Shown here: piece by piece, positions 16,584 to 23,529 of the stretch
Layout: every line of letters starts with the position of its first letter
Numbering within the stretch: position 1 is the stretch's first letter
Notes under the pieces: model-generated
The model's input: only the letters and a program-made list of their open reading frames with translations
Databases searched by the model: none
What the model was told of the DNA's origin: nothing
Position numbers and translations under genes: made by a program
Assembly (NCBI GenBank): GCA_046594225.1
Contig: JBKJPW010000136.1
Location: 1-27,373 of the forward strand
Direction: 5' to 3'
Origin: UBA4416 sp046594225
GTDB lineage: Bacteria; Bacteroidota; Bacteroidia; B-17B0; Aurantibacillaceae
DNA length: 27,373 nt

Positions 16584-16737
16584 AACAGGTCGCTCCTACG
16601 GAGCTTTAATTTACTTGACGCAGATTTTATTATACACATATAGCCTCTTTGAGGCTATAATTTTGCTCCGTTAGGAGCATTATGTTTATAATAAAACTAA
16701 ACCACAAATAATACTAGCTCCATAGGAGCGACATGTT
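16584..16737. repeat. Multi-hairpin intergenic repeat (MITE/REP-like)
   Basis: Outer arms of 22 bases (16584-16605 and 16716-16737) are inverted copies with 20 of 22 positions identical; each arm also folds on itself as GCTCC-nnn-GGAGC (16592-16604 and 16717-16729). Inside are two more stems: TATAGCCTC with GAGGCTATA and loop TTT (16639-16659), and TGCTCC with GGAGCA and loop GTTA (16664-16679). It sits between the convergent ends of the propeller-like gene and hldD and has no ORF. The arm words (TCGCTCCTA-CGGAGCT) are ones I recall as dispersed in many Bacteroidetes genomes. It may also act as a two-way terminator, because no ordinary one is seen here. Confidence 0.8.
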
Positions 16738-16786
16738 AATACAACCATCGCCTTAACTAAATGACGTTGTACGTTCGATGCGAGAA

Positions 16787-17752
16787 TTAAAAATAACGAT
16801 GTCCTATTAAATAATTAGTTACATAATCGTGCACGCCATCTTCTAAACTCGTAAATGGTTTTTTGTAGCCTTGTTCAATAAGCTTGTTCATGTTAGCTTC
16901 TGTAAAGTATTGGTATTTATCTCTAATGTCAATTGGCGTATCAATAAACTCAATATTTGGTTCTTTACCTAAAGCTTTAAAGGTTGCTTTTGCTAAATCT
17001 AAAAACGGACGAGCTTTACCACTTCCTAAATTGTAAATGCCATTTTTTAATGGCATTTCGTAAGCAAAAAATAACACATCTATTAAATCTTTTACATACA
17101 CAAAATCGCGTAATTGTCCGCCATCTGTATAATTGGGGTTGTGAGAACGAAATAATTTTACTTGTCCCTTTTCATTAATTTGATTAAAGGAATGAAATAT
17201 CACTGATGCCATACGTCCTTTGTGAAATTCGTTAGGCCCGTACACATTAAAAAACTTAAAGCCAGCCCATTTTGGCGGACAAGATTTTTGAGTGATAGCC
17301 CATTTGTCAAAATCATTTTTGCTATCTCCGTATGGATTTAATGGCTTTAATGCATTGATTTTTGTTTCATCGTCATCATAGCCAAATTCACCTAAACCAT
17401 AAGTAGCGGCAGATGACGCGTAAACCAGGGGAATAAAATGTTTGGTGCAGGTGTTCCAAATAGATTTTGTGTAATTTAAATTTAGTTCATTAAATAATTC
17501 TACATTAAATTCTGTAGTGTCTGTGCGAGCTCCAATATGAAACACAAAGGTGACTTCAGAGGCATGTTCTTCAAACCATTTTAGAAATTCAGAACGATCT
17601 ATTTTTTGAACGAAATTCTTTTTGTGATAATTTTCAATTTTTTGCTCTTGCGAAAAATCATCTACTAATATTAAATGATCAAGCCCTTCGTTGTTTAATT
17701 TACTAATTAAACAACTTCCAATAAAGCCTGCGGCACCTGTAACTACAATCAT
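16787..17752 (-). CDS. hldD: ADP-L-glycero-D-manno-heptose 6-epimerase
   Basis: HldD inverts C-6 of ADP-D-glycero-beta-D-manno-heptose to give the ADP-L-glycero form used for the LPS inner core; it is NADP-dependent and cytoplasmic. At 321 residues it has family length. The extended short-chain dehydrogenase signature is clear: dinucleotide site GAAGFIG at residues 6-12, 'YASSAATYG' at 111-119 with the catalytic serine, and Y141-x3-K145 in 'NPYGDSK'. 'FFNVYGPNEFHKGRMASV' and 'GQLRDFVYVKDL' are typical of HldD rather than of general sugar epimerases. Its start lies only four bases after the stop of the upstream T9SS cargo gene, so the two are probably co-transcribed although they act in different compartments. 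It completes the pathway step after HldE2 (5337-5828). Confidence 0.93.
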   Translation of the reverse strand: MIVVTGAAGFIGSCLISKLNNEGLDHLILVDDFSQEQKIENYHKKNFVQKIDRSEFLKWFEEHASEVTFVFHIGARTDTTEFNVELFNELNLNYTKSIWNTCTKHFIPLVYASSAATYGLGEFGYDDDETKINALKPLNPYGDSKNDFDKWAITQKSCPPKWAGFKFFNVYGPNEFHKGRMASVIFHSFNQINEKGQVKLFRSHNPNYTDGGQLRDFVYVKDLIDVLFFAYEMPLKNGIYNLGSGKARPFLDLAKATFKALGKEPNIEFIDTPIDIRDKYQYFTEANMNKLIEQGYKKPFTSLEDGVHDYVTNYLIGHRYF

Positions 17753-17756
17753 TGGT

Positions 17757-19835
17757 TTATTTAATGATGGTTAATTTTTTTGTGATACTGTTGTTTTTGA
17801 AAGATACTTGTACGCTATAGTTTCCAGAAGGTAATGCGTTTACATTTAAAATATAATCCACATTGCCAGCCGATACGTTTTTGGTTTCCATATAAACTAA
17901 TTCGCCTAAAGTATTGTAAACGTTTATTTTTACAAACTCATCATTATTTAGCGAGAAGTTTAAATGGCAAACATCAGATGTAGGATTTGGAAATACATTT
18001 AGCTGAATATTATTTTTTTGATTTTCTTTAATACCAATAATGGTTTCTGAATTAGTATTTAATTTTACTTCAGCGGCATTTAAAATAGTTTTAGCCTGTG
18101 AGCTAAAGTCATATTCGCTTAATGTGCCTATTAAATAAATATTATCAGCATTAAATCTAAATTCGCCAGCTGTAGCTGCTGGTAATATATATGAATATGT
18201 TTTTGTGTAAGTTTGCCCTATAGTTGAACCGTTTAAAGGAATAGAAGCATTTCCTCCAAAAGCACCATCTACAATCGTATCAATAACATATTGATGTTTG
18301 TAGGATGCTGCACTCATCACATAATTACTTCCAATCAGGTTTCCGTACTGGTAATATGGAGATGCTGAAATATTAAATAAGGCGTTATATTGATTCCATT
18401 GATTGTCTGTACTATCAGCTATTGGCCCATATACATTGTTTTCTTTAATATATAAGTTTAATCGATAATCTCCTTTTACATCACCAACAAAGGTTGTAGA
18501 TACCGTTGCATCAATTTGCTTGGTCGTTAAATTATAATTTACGTTTGTAATGGTAACTGTTGCAGGAACTTTCATTGCTGAGCGTTGCGTAATGTAAGTG
18601 TTCCAGTTTACAGGCTCAATAGACATAGCTTTATTAGCAGAAAAATAATAACGATCGATTAAAGCGCTTGGAAATGAAGGGTTAAACTCAGATGACAATG
18701 TTGCAGCTTCAGTAATAGCCATATTATCATTATCATGAATAGAGGCAGCAATCACATTTGTATTAGTAGTTACAATTGATTTTAAATTGGTATAAGCCGA
18801 AGGACACCAATCGCACGTTGCACTCGTAAATTCTTCTACTAATACTTTTTTTGCAGGAGAAGACAATGAAATAGTAATGCGACCAGTTATTGTATCATTA
18901 CTTGCAACCTGATCTGCCTGAGCATTAATAGTGCTTGACCATATTTTAAAACCATTGTAAATAGGTACTGTAGAATTATATAAAGTAGAAAATGTAAGCT
19001 CTCTGCTTTCTAAATAATTTAAAGCAGGGGATAATATTTTAGTTTCAGATATGGTTGATCCATTATCCATTTTGTAATTAATGGTAAGGTTAGTAATAGG
19101 AGTGAAACCATTATTTTTAAATGTTGCAGCAATAGTGTTGTTGGTGTTGATAGTTGAATATTTATAAACTGAGTGTGATAATGTGGCAACATCAAATCCA
19201 TTAGTAATGTTTTCTACTTTAATATCATCTAACCATAATTGATATTTGTCGGTAGAATTATTTTTAAAGGCAATTCTAATATTTTGTCCAGCAAATGAAG
19301 CTAAAGAAATGCCGCGTGTTTGCCATGAATTAGATTCGGTAATTCTACTAAACACTAAATTCGAAAAATCACCAATTACTGGTGTTGTAGATGTATTGGT
19401 AGTAACGTATACCTCATACCCATCTGAGTTATTAATGTCTGGTGCCATGGCCTCCCAGCTTAACACACTATTGGAAGTAATATTAGTAATAGTGGGAGTA
19501 ATTAACCATGCGTTTGCTATTCCTATTGGTTTTAACCAAGAAGTTGATACGGCAAAGGTATCTGCACCACCAACAGGCACATAGCCTAACCAAGCCTTTT
19601 GTTGTTGCCCAGCTGCTTTAAAGGGATAATTACCATTGGTTATTTCAGCTCTTAAGGTATCTACATTAATGGTAAACATGTTTGTAGGAACATCTGAATA
19701 CTGATACGTTTGTGAAGTATTGTTAGTTCCTGTAGTTAAAGCCAAAGTATTAAATCGTTCGCTGTATAAAACTTGAGAAAATGTTTGAGTTAAACTCAGC
19801 GAAAAAAGCAGTACGTAAAATAGTTGTTTAAGCAT
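17757..19835 (-). CDS. Secreted Omp28-related protein (CxxC) with T9SS type A sorting domain
   Basis: I choose the ATG at 19833-19835 (692 residues) because it leads straight into a signal peptide, MLKQLFYVLLFSLSLTQTFSQ; a longer frame from a TTG adds 12 residues and overlaps the promoter region. Next comes a jelly-roll-like 'choice-of-anchor J' segment (about 22-205, 'WLGYVPVGGADTFAVSTSW', 'NAWLITPTITN'). From about residue 325 there is a thioredoxin-like Omp28-related domain with CDWC at 341-344 in 'EEFTSATCDWCPS'. The sorting domain begins at 'LNVFPNPTSDVCHLNF' and ends 'KKLTIIK'. The family is named after a Porphyromonas outer-membrane protein; its biochemical role is not settled, but the CxxC suggests thiol-disulfide chemistry outside the cell. 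hldD follows four bases downstream, and a second CxxC paralog lies upstream. Confidence 0.87.
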   Translation of the reverse strand: MLKQLFYVLLFSLSLTQTFSQVLYSERFNTLALTTGTNNTSQTYQYSDVPTNMFTINVDTLRAEITNGNYPFKAAGQQQKAWLGYVPVGGADTFAVSTSWLKPIGIANAWLITPTITNITSNSVLSWEAMAPDINNSDGYEVYVTTNTSTTPVIGDFSNLVFSRITESNSWQTRGISLASFAGQNIRIAFKNNSTDKYQLWLDDIKVENITNGFDVATLSHSVYKYSTINTNNTIAATFKNNGFTPITNLTINYKMDNGSTISETKILSPALNYLESRELTFSTLYNSTVPIYNGFKIWSSTINAQADQVASNDTITGRITISLSSPAKKVLVEEFTSATCDWCPSAYTNLKSIVTTNTNVIAASIHDNDNMAITEAATLSSEFNPSFPSALIDRYYFSANKAMSIEPVNWNTYITQRSAMKVPATVTITNVNYNLTTKQIDATVSTTFVGDVKGDYRLNLYIKENNVYGPIADSTDNQWNQYNALFNISASPYYQYGNLIGSNYVMSAASYKHQYVIDTIVDGAFGGNASIPLNGSTIGQTYTKTYSYILPAATAGEFRFNADNIYLIGTLSEYDFSSQAKTILNAAEVKLNTNSETIIGIKENQKNNIQLNVFPNPTSDVCHLNFSLNNDEFVKINVYNTLGELVYMETKNVSAGNVDYILNVNALPSGNYSVQVSFKNNSITKKLTIIK

Positions 19836-19877
19836 AGTGTAAAATAATAGAAGCTTGATTTTTAGTATCAAGCCCTA

Positions 19878-19885
19878 CAAAAATA
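19878..19885 (-). promoter_or_regulatory. -7 element (TATTTTTG) of the 17757-19835 gene
   Basis: On the minus strand TATTTTTG fits TAnnTTTG and lies 42 bases before the chosen ATG; transcription would begin near 19872-19874. This supports the ATG at 19835 over the upstream TTG. It follows the terminator of the preceding gene. A clear -33 TTG is not seen. Confidence 0.55.
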
Positions 19886-19963
19886 GGGTTTTTAATTAAA
19901 AAACAGTCTTAATGAGGAGTATTTTGGGGAATAGAATGCTATTTTTAGTTAAATATTAAGAAA

Positions 19964-20000
19964 AACAAAAGGCTTGATGATAAACACCAAGCCTTTTGTT
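19964..20000 (-). terminator. Intrinsic terminator of the 20020-21837 gene
   Basis: A perfect 13-bp stem (AACAAAAGGCTTG with CAAGCCTTTTGTT) around an 11-base loop. On the minus strand it ends in TTTTGTTTTTC, 19 bases after the stop codon. It separates the two Omp28-type genes into different transcripts. Confidence 0.9.
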
Positions 20001-20019
20001 AAACAATTAAAAAACTAAT

Positions 20020-21837
20020 TTATTTTGCAATCACTAACTTACGGTTAGTTGTTCCGTTATTGGTAGAAATGTTGATGTTGTAGATACCAGAAGCCCAATT
20101 CTCCGTGTTGAAATTCACTACGTGATTTCCAGCTGATAAATTATTTAATGACTCATTGTAAACCACTGCACCTACAGTATTTAAAACTGTAATAGTTACA
20201 TTTTCATTTTGAACTAAATCTAATGAAAGAGATGCTGCATTTTTAGCAGGACTAGGGTAAACTGAAATATTAGATATTGCAGAACTTACTTCATTAACAC
20301 CAGTAACATTAGCTGTTTTCCATAATGCGATATCTTCATCGGCAAATGCTGAAGATTTTACATAAACGTTAGCTGCTCCTGATGTGATAGTATAACCACC
20401 AACACCATATCCTGCGTTATAACCATCACCATATGAATCATAGATTACGGTTTTGTAACACGTATTAGGATTTGCTGCAAATGTTACTGTAGGTTGTACT
20501 GATGTTCCAGATGCGGCTAAATCAGTATAAGGCCCGCCTGAAGCTACTACTGTTCCAGAAACCTCTTCTTTAACTTCCCAAGATAATTCTGAACCATATT
20601 GGTCAGTTTTAAATTTCATCGACATTGTAGTTGGAGTATTAGCTATTTTAGTTGTTAAAGGAATTGATTTAGTTACAACATTGTTAGTTGCATTTGGATC
20701 AGCAGAACCATTAGCACTAGTTACTACCACGCTTAATGTATTTGTTGCAGCTGCAGGGAAAGAGTATGCAGGTAATGTAATTACAGTTTGTGTAAATGGA
20801 GCTAAGTTACCGCTATAGTTATAAACCATTGCAGAGCCACCACTAACAGAATAAGTAATTGAAGCAGATGTTAAGTTTGTGCTTCCGTTATTTGTTAAGT
20901 TAAATTTCATTGGTTGTAAATTACCAGCACATGTTTCAGCATCTGCAACTAAAGTACTTACCCCTGCATCTATAGTATTTGCAACATTTGTAATAGCAAC
21001 TGGCCCATAAGCACCGTTGATTGTAAGAGAATTTGTTTGAGTTACAAATGCAGCTAGTTCAATATTTCCTAATAAACAAGGAGTTGTTTTGCCAGTAGCG
21101 CCATAACTCGTAGGAATTGTATAGGTGCCTGAAGTTGTAAACGTTGTACCTGAAGTGGTTACAGGAATTGTAATTCCAAAATTACCAGCAGTTAAACCTG
21201 CACGTAATACGTGGTTGTGGTTATAAGTTCCATCAGCATTATAGTTTGCTGCATTGTATGGAGTTGGTGTACCATAATTAGATTGAATACCTAAAATTTT
21301 ATCTTCCAATAACATGATTGTTAAAGAGTTTGTTGAAGCGGGGCTATTTGCTGTGTAATATACTTGAGCAGTATAAGTTAATACTCTAGTTGTTGCATCA
21401 ACAGAACCTTCAACCGCTACATTACAATAAGCAGATTGAGCCTTAATTGTATTACTCATGCTAGTCCAAGATCCACGACCAGCAGACATAACAGTGCCAG
21501 TTAAAATAGTTCTGTTAACAGCTCCTGCAGGATAACCAGTAATTCCCATTCCTGGCATTCCATCGATAGCAGTCCCCATAGTTGATTTTAAATCTTGTTC
21601 TCCTGCCGCAGCATTAGCATAACTACCAGAGTGAATATTAATTAATATTACTTTACCTGGGTTATTATTATAAATATTATTTGCAATGGTATGCCCATCT
21701 GGGCAGTACCCGCAGTGAATTCCAGTAAATTCTTCTAAAACTATATTTTTGTTAGACGGTGTAGTACTTACCGGTAATTGAGCAAACATTGAGCCTGTGG
21801 CTCCAGCAGCTAGTAATGTTAGTAATTGTTTTTTCAT
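20020..21837 (-). CDS. Secreted Omp28-related protein (CxxC) with T9SS type A sorting domain
   Basis: A 605-residue exported protein. The signal peptide is about residues 1-19 (MKKQLLTLLAAGATGSMFA). A thioredoxin-like Omp28-related domain follows at once, with C42-G-Y-C45 in 'EEFTGIHCGYCPDGH'. A middle segment resembles Ig/CARDB-like domains ('TLVADAETCAGNLQPMKFNLTN'). Residues about 400-500 form a module seen in Bacteroidetes secreted proteins, with 'TDQYGSELSWEV', 'SGGPY' and 'CYKTVIYDSYGDGYN'. The sorting domain runs from 'ISVYPSPAKNAASLSL' to 'RKLVIAK', with PSP in place of the usual PNP. It is the second gene after the small cargo gene 21862-22608 (24 bases apart), and its own terminator follows. 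The partner or substrate of the CxxC site is unknown. Confidence 0.87.
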   Translation of the reverse strand: MKKQLLTLLAAGATGSMFAQLPVSTTPSNKNIVLEEFTGIHCGYCPDGHTIANNIYNNNPGKVILINIHSGSYANAAAGEQDLKSTMGTAIDGMPGMGITGYPAGAVNRTILTGTVMSAGRGSWTSMSNTIKAQSAYCNVAVEGSVDATTRVLTYTAQVYYTANSPASTNSLTIMLLEDKILGIQSNYGTPTPYNAANYNADGTYNHNHVLRAGLTAGNFGITIPVTTSGTTFTTSGTYTIPTSYGATGKTTPCLLGNIELAAFVTQTNSLTINGAYGPVAITNVANTIDAGVSTLVADAETCAGNLQPMKFNLTNNGSTNLTSASITYSVSGGSAMVYNYSGNLAPFTQTVITLPAYSFPAAATNTLSVVVTSANGSADPNATNNVVTKSIPLTTKIANTPTTMSMKFKTDQYGSELSWEVKEEVSGTVVASGGPYTDLAASGTSVQPTVTFAANPNTCYKTVIYDSYGDGYNAGYGVGGYTITSGAANVYVKSSAFADEDIALWKTANVTGVNEVSSAISNISVYPSPAKNAASLSLDLVQNENVTITVLNTVGAVVYNESLNNLSAGNHVVNFNTENWASGIYNINISTNNGTTNRKLVIAK

Positions 21838-21861
21838 GATTATGTGTTGGGTTAGTAGTTA

Positions 21862-22608
21862 TTATTTATTTACGGTGAATTTTTTTACAATTTTAGTGTT
21901 ACCAGAAGAGATAGTAGCAAAATAAATTCCAGAATTTAAATTTTCAGAATCTAAATGAATACTGTTTTTCCCAGCAGATAACTCAATATTTTTTACTGAA
22001 ATAACAGAGCCTAAAGCATTAATAATACTTACAGAAGTATTAGTGTTAATTTTTGAATTAACCATAATTTGCGCTTTGCTTGCAGATGGGTTAGGATATA
22101 CATCAGAGATGGAAGTTAATAGATTTCCGTTATCTCTAACTGATAGTAAATTTGGATTAAATTTAAATGTAAATGTAATAGCATCATTTGCATTATTTAT
22201 ATTATATAATTCATATTGTACTTCAGAATAACCTTCTGTAGCATTTTCATCATAATAAAATGATTGAGGAGCATAAACCTCTCCTGCTGTTAGTGTTACA
22301 TAGTTTGCAACTGGTGTTACGGTTGTACTAGATGGGAAACATTGCCCCCCCCAACAAAAATAGGCGTCAGCGCCAGAATTAATAACTATTTCAGTTTTTT
22401 TAACAGCATAAGTAACCGAAGACGAGCTAATGTTTTTTAATTGAAGGTAAACATGACTTTGTCCGCCAGTTGCAACATCCTCAAGAATAACAGAATTATT
22501 TGTTATTGGGTTGCTTGTTGAGTTATTTGTTAATTGTATGGAAGTTTGCGCATTAAAATTGGCTAATCCAATCATTAAGCTAAAAACAAAAAGTAAAAGT
22601 TTTTTCAT
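21862..22608 (-). CDS. Small secreted T9SS type A cargo protein with CWGGQC motif
   Basis: A 248-residue protein with signal peptide at about 1-20 (MKKLLLFVFSLMIGLANFNA), a single beta-rich domain, and a sorting domain from about 165 ('ISDVYPNPSASKAQIMV') to the terminal lysine. I cannot assign a function. The domain holds C85-W-G-G-Q-C90, the only two cysteines in the mature part, probably a disulfide loop; the same kind of CWG..C motif is familiar from other small Bacteroidetes secreted proteins. The two glycine codons and flanking bases make a run of eight G on the coding strand (22345-22352). It is the first gene of a probable two-gene unit with the Omp28-related gene 24 bases downstream. 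Upstream, at 22682-22709, lies a promoter-like motif shared with the lectin-like gene. Confidence 0.82.
   Translation of the reverse strand: MKKLLLFVFSLMIGLANFNAQTSIQLTNNSTSNPITNNSVILEDVATGGQSHVYLQLKNISSSSVTYAVKKTEIVINSGADAYFCWGGQCFPSSTTVTPVANYVTLTAGEVYAPQSFYYDENATEGYSEVQYELYNINNANDAITFTFKFNPNLLSVRDNGNLLTSISDVYPNPSASKAQIMVNSKINTNTSVSIINALGSVISVKNIELSAGKNSIHLDSENLNSGIYFATISSGNTKIVKKFTVNK
22345..22352 (-). repeat. Eight-G homopolymer in the coding sequence
   Basis: Eight consecutive G on the coding strand span the last bases of W86 and the glycine codons 87-88 (TGG GGG GGG). GGG codons are rare in this AT-rich window. Tracts of this length are prone to slippage, and a change of one base would shift the frame before the sorting domain. 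Confidence 0.9.
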
Positions 22609-22681
22609 GCGTATGAGTTTTATCTGATTATTAATTAATTTCTAACACAATATTAGGAAACTATCTGCTAAACTAATAACG

Positions 22682-22709
22682 CTATTTGTACACAAATAGG
22701 ATTCCTAAC
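22682..22709 (-). promoter_or_regulatory. Shared promoter-like motif and inverted repeat upstream of the small T9SS cargo gene
   Basis: On the minus strand the sequence TTAGGAATCCTATTTGTG starts at 22709, 101 bases before the ATG. It overlaps a perfect inverted repeat, CTATTTGT-AC-ACAAATAG (22682-22699), a possible operator. A near-identical motif lies 102 bases upstream of the lectin-like gene. If the TATTTG part is a -7 element, the mRNA would have a leader of about 80 bases. Confidence 0.5.
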
Positions 22710-22719
22710 TCTGTTTAGT

Positions 22720-22757
22720 TTGGCATAAAAATTAAAAAAAATGCCACAAAATGCCAA
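22720..22757. repeat. TTGGCAT / ATGCCAA short inverted repeats
   Basis: TTGGCAT at 22720-22726 is inverted as ATGCCA at 22741-22746 and ATGCCAA at 22751-22757, ten bases apart. They lie about 115-150 bases upstream of the small T9SS cargo gene, next to the TTAGGAAT motif, and may be regulator sites. Confidence 0.35.
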
Positions 22758-22869
22758 TAAAATAGCGCCTAAGTGAAATATAAACCGCTTTTAATACAAT
22801 GAATAACATAGTAAGAAGCGGTGTTAGGAAAATTGTTCCAACTTATTGGATTCCTAGAAAGGCGTTTTT

Positions 22870-23460
22870 TTATTTTTTATAGAAGCTCATCTCATCTAAA
22901 TACTGCCAAACAGCTTGTGGCATAAAGAAAGACACATCCTTCTTGTCTCTAATAGCCTGTCTTATCATCGTAGAAGATATATCCATTAAGGGGGCTTCGG
23001 TCATAATTACATTTGGATGTGATCTTATCCCGATAGCTATCGGGACTCCTGAATTGGAGTTAGGCCTTGGATACACATATAGTTTATGATGTTTTAAGAT
23101 TTCTTCATAGTTTTTCCATTTGGTAAAGGACTGCAAATTGTCTTCTCCCATAATTAATGAGAAACGATGCTGTGGGTATTTCTCCTTTAAATGAGCCAAG
23201 GTATTAACGGTATAAGAAGGTTGAGATAAGCCAAACTCTATATTACTACTTTTTAGTTTATTGTTATCGCCAATGGCTAAATTAACCATGTGTAAACGTT
23301 GGTGTTGATTTAACAAGGATGATTTTTCTTTTAATGGATTGTGAGGAGACACTACAAACCAAACTTGCTCCAAATCACTAAAAGAAGCCATATAGTTTGC
23401 TAATACCATGTGTCCTACATGAACAGGATTAAACGAGCCAAAAAACAAACCAATATGCAT
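22870..23460 (-). CDS. nadD: Nicotinate-nucleotide adenylyltransferase
   Basis: NadD adenylates nicotinate mononucleotide to deamido-NAD, the penultimate step of NAD synthesis, in the cytoplasm. The 196-residue protein shows the nucleotidyltransferase signature 'GLFFGSFNPVHVGHM' (residues 4-18, with HVGH at 14-17), 'FVVSPHNPLKE', 'LIMGEDNLQSFTKW' (102-115) and the family-specific ISSTMIR at 161-167. Between 'YVYPRP' and 'HPNV', residues about 136-146 (NSGVPIAIGIR) are extra relative to the family as I recall it, and are encoded by an 18-bp palindrome. The insertion lies in a surface-loop position and leaves the frame intact. The gene is divergent from holB across 69 bases. A TAATTTTG element ends four bases before the ATG, predicting a leaderless mRNA. 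No clear terminator follows. Confidence 0.94.
   Translation of the reverse strand: MHIGLFFGSFNPVHVGHMVLANYMASFSDLEQVWFVVSPHNPLKEKSSLLNQHQRLHMVNLAIGDNNKLKSSNIEFGLSQPSYTVNTLAHLKEKYPQHRFSLIMGEDNLQSFTKWKNYEEILKHHKLYVYPRPNSNSGVPIAIGIRSHPNVIMTEAPLMDISSTMIRQAIRDKKDVSFFMPQAVWQYLDEMSFYKK
23028..23045. repeat. Perfect 18-bp palindrome TCCCGATAGCTATCGGGA inside nadD
   Basis: The palindrome is exact over all 18 bases and is GC-richer than the gene around it. It encodes V-P-I-A-I-G-I within an extra loop of NadD. Next to it ACTCC and GGAGT form a further short stem (23045-23060). I recall this CCCGATAGCTATCGGG word as a dispersed repeat in Bacteroidetes genomes; only one copy is in this window. Confidence 0.85.
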
Positions 23461-23464
23461 AAAA

Positions 23465-23472
23465 CAAAATTA
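23465..23472 (-). promoter_or_regulatory. -7 element (TAATTTTG) of nadD
   Basis: On the minus strand TAATTTTG fits TAnnTTTG and is followed by TTTT and then the nadD ATG, the same four-base spacing as at panD. The start of transcription would fall on the start codon. Confidence 0.55.
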
Positions 23473-23529
23473 AACATCATTTTCGATTTATTATGCATTT
23501 TTTAATCATCTAAATATGTAAATTAGCCT

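Noticed and set aside
19836..19871. TTG start 12 codons upstream in the Omp28-related gene
   Set aside because: It lies almost at the predicted transcription start and would put polar and hydrophobic residues ahead of a good signal peptide starting at 19835.
19886..19910. TTTTTAATTAAAAA palindrome upstream of the Omp28-related gene
   Set aside because: A and T runs make such palindromes by chance in this AT-rich sequence, and nothing else supports a function.
19926..19945. GAATAGAATGCTATTTTTAG as a third copy of the shared TTAGGAAT motif
   Set aside because: It is in the opposite orientation to the downstream minus-strand gene and lacks the TTAGG part; the match is only AATGCTATTTT.
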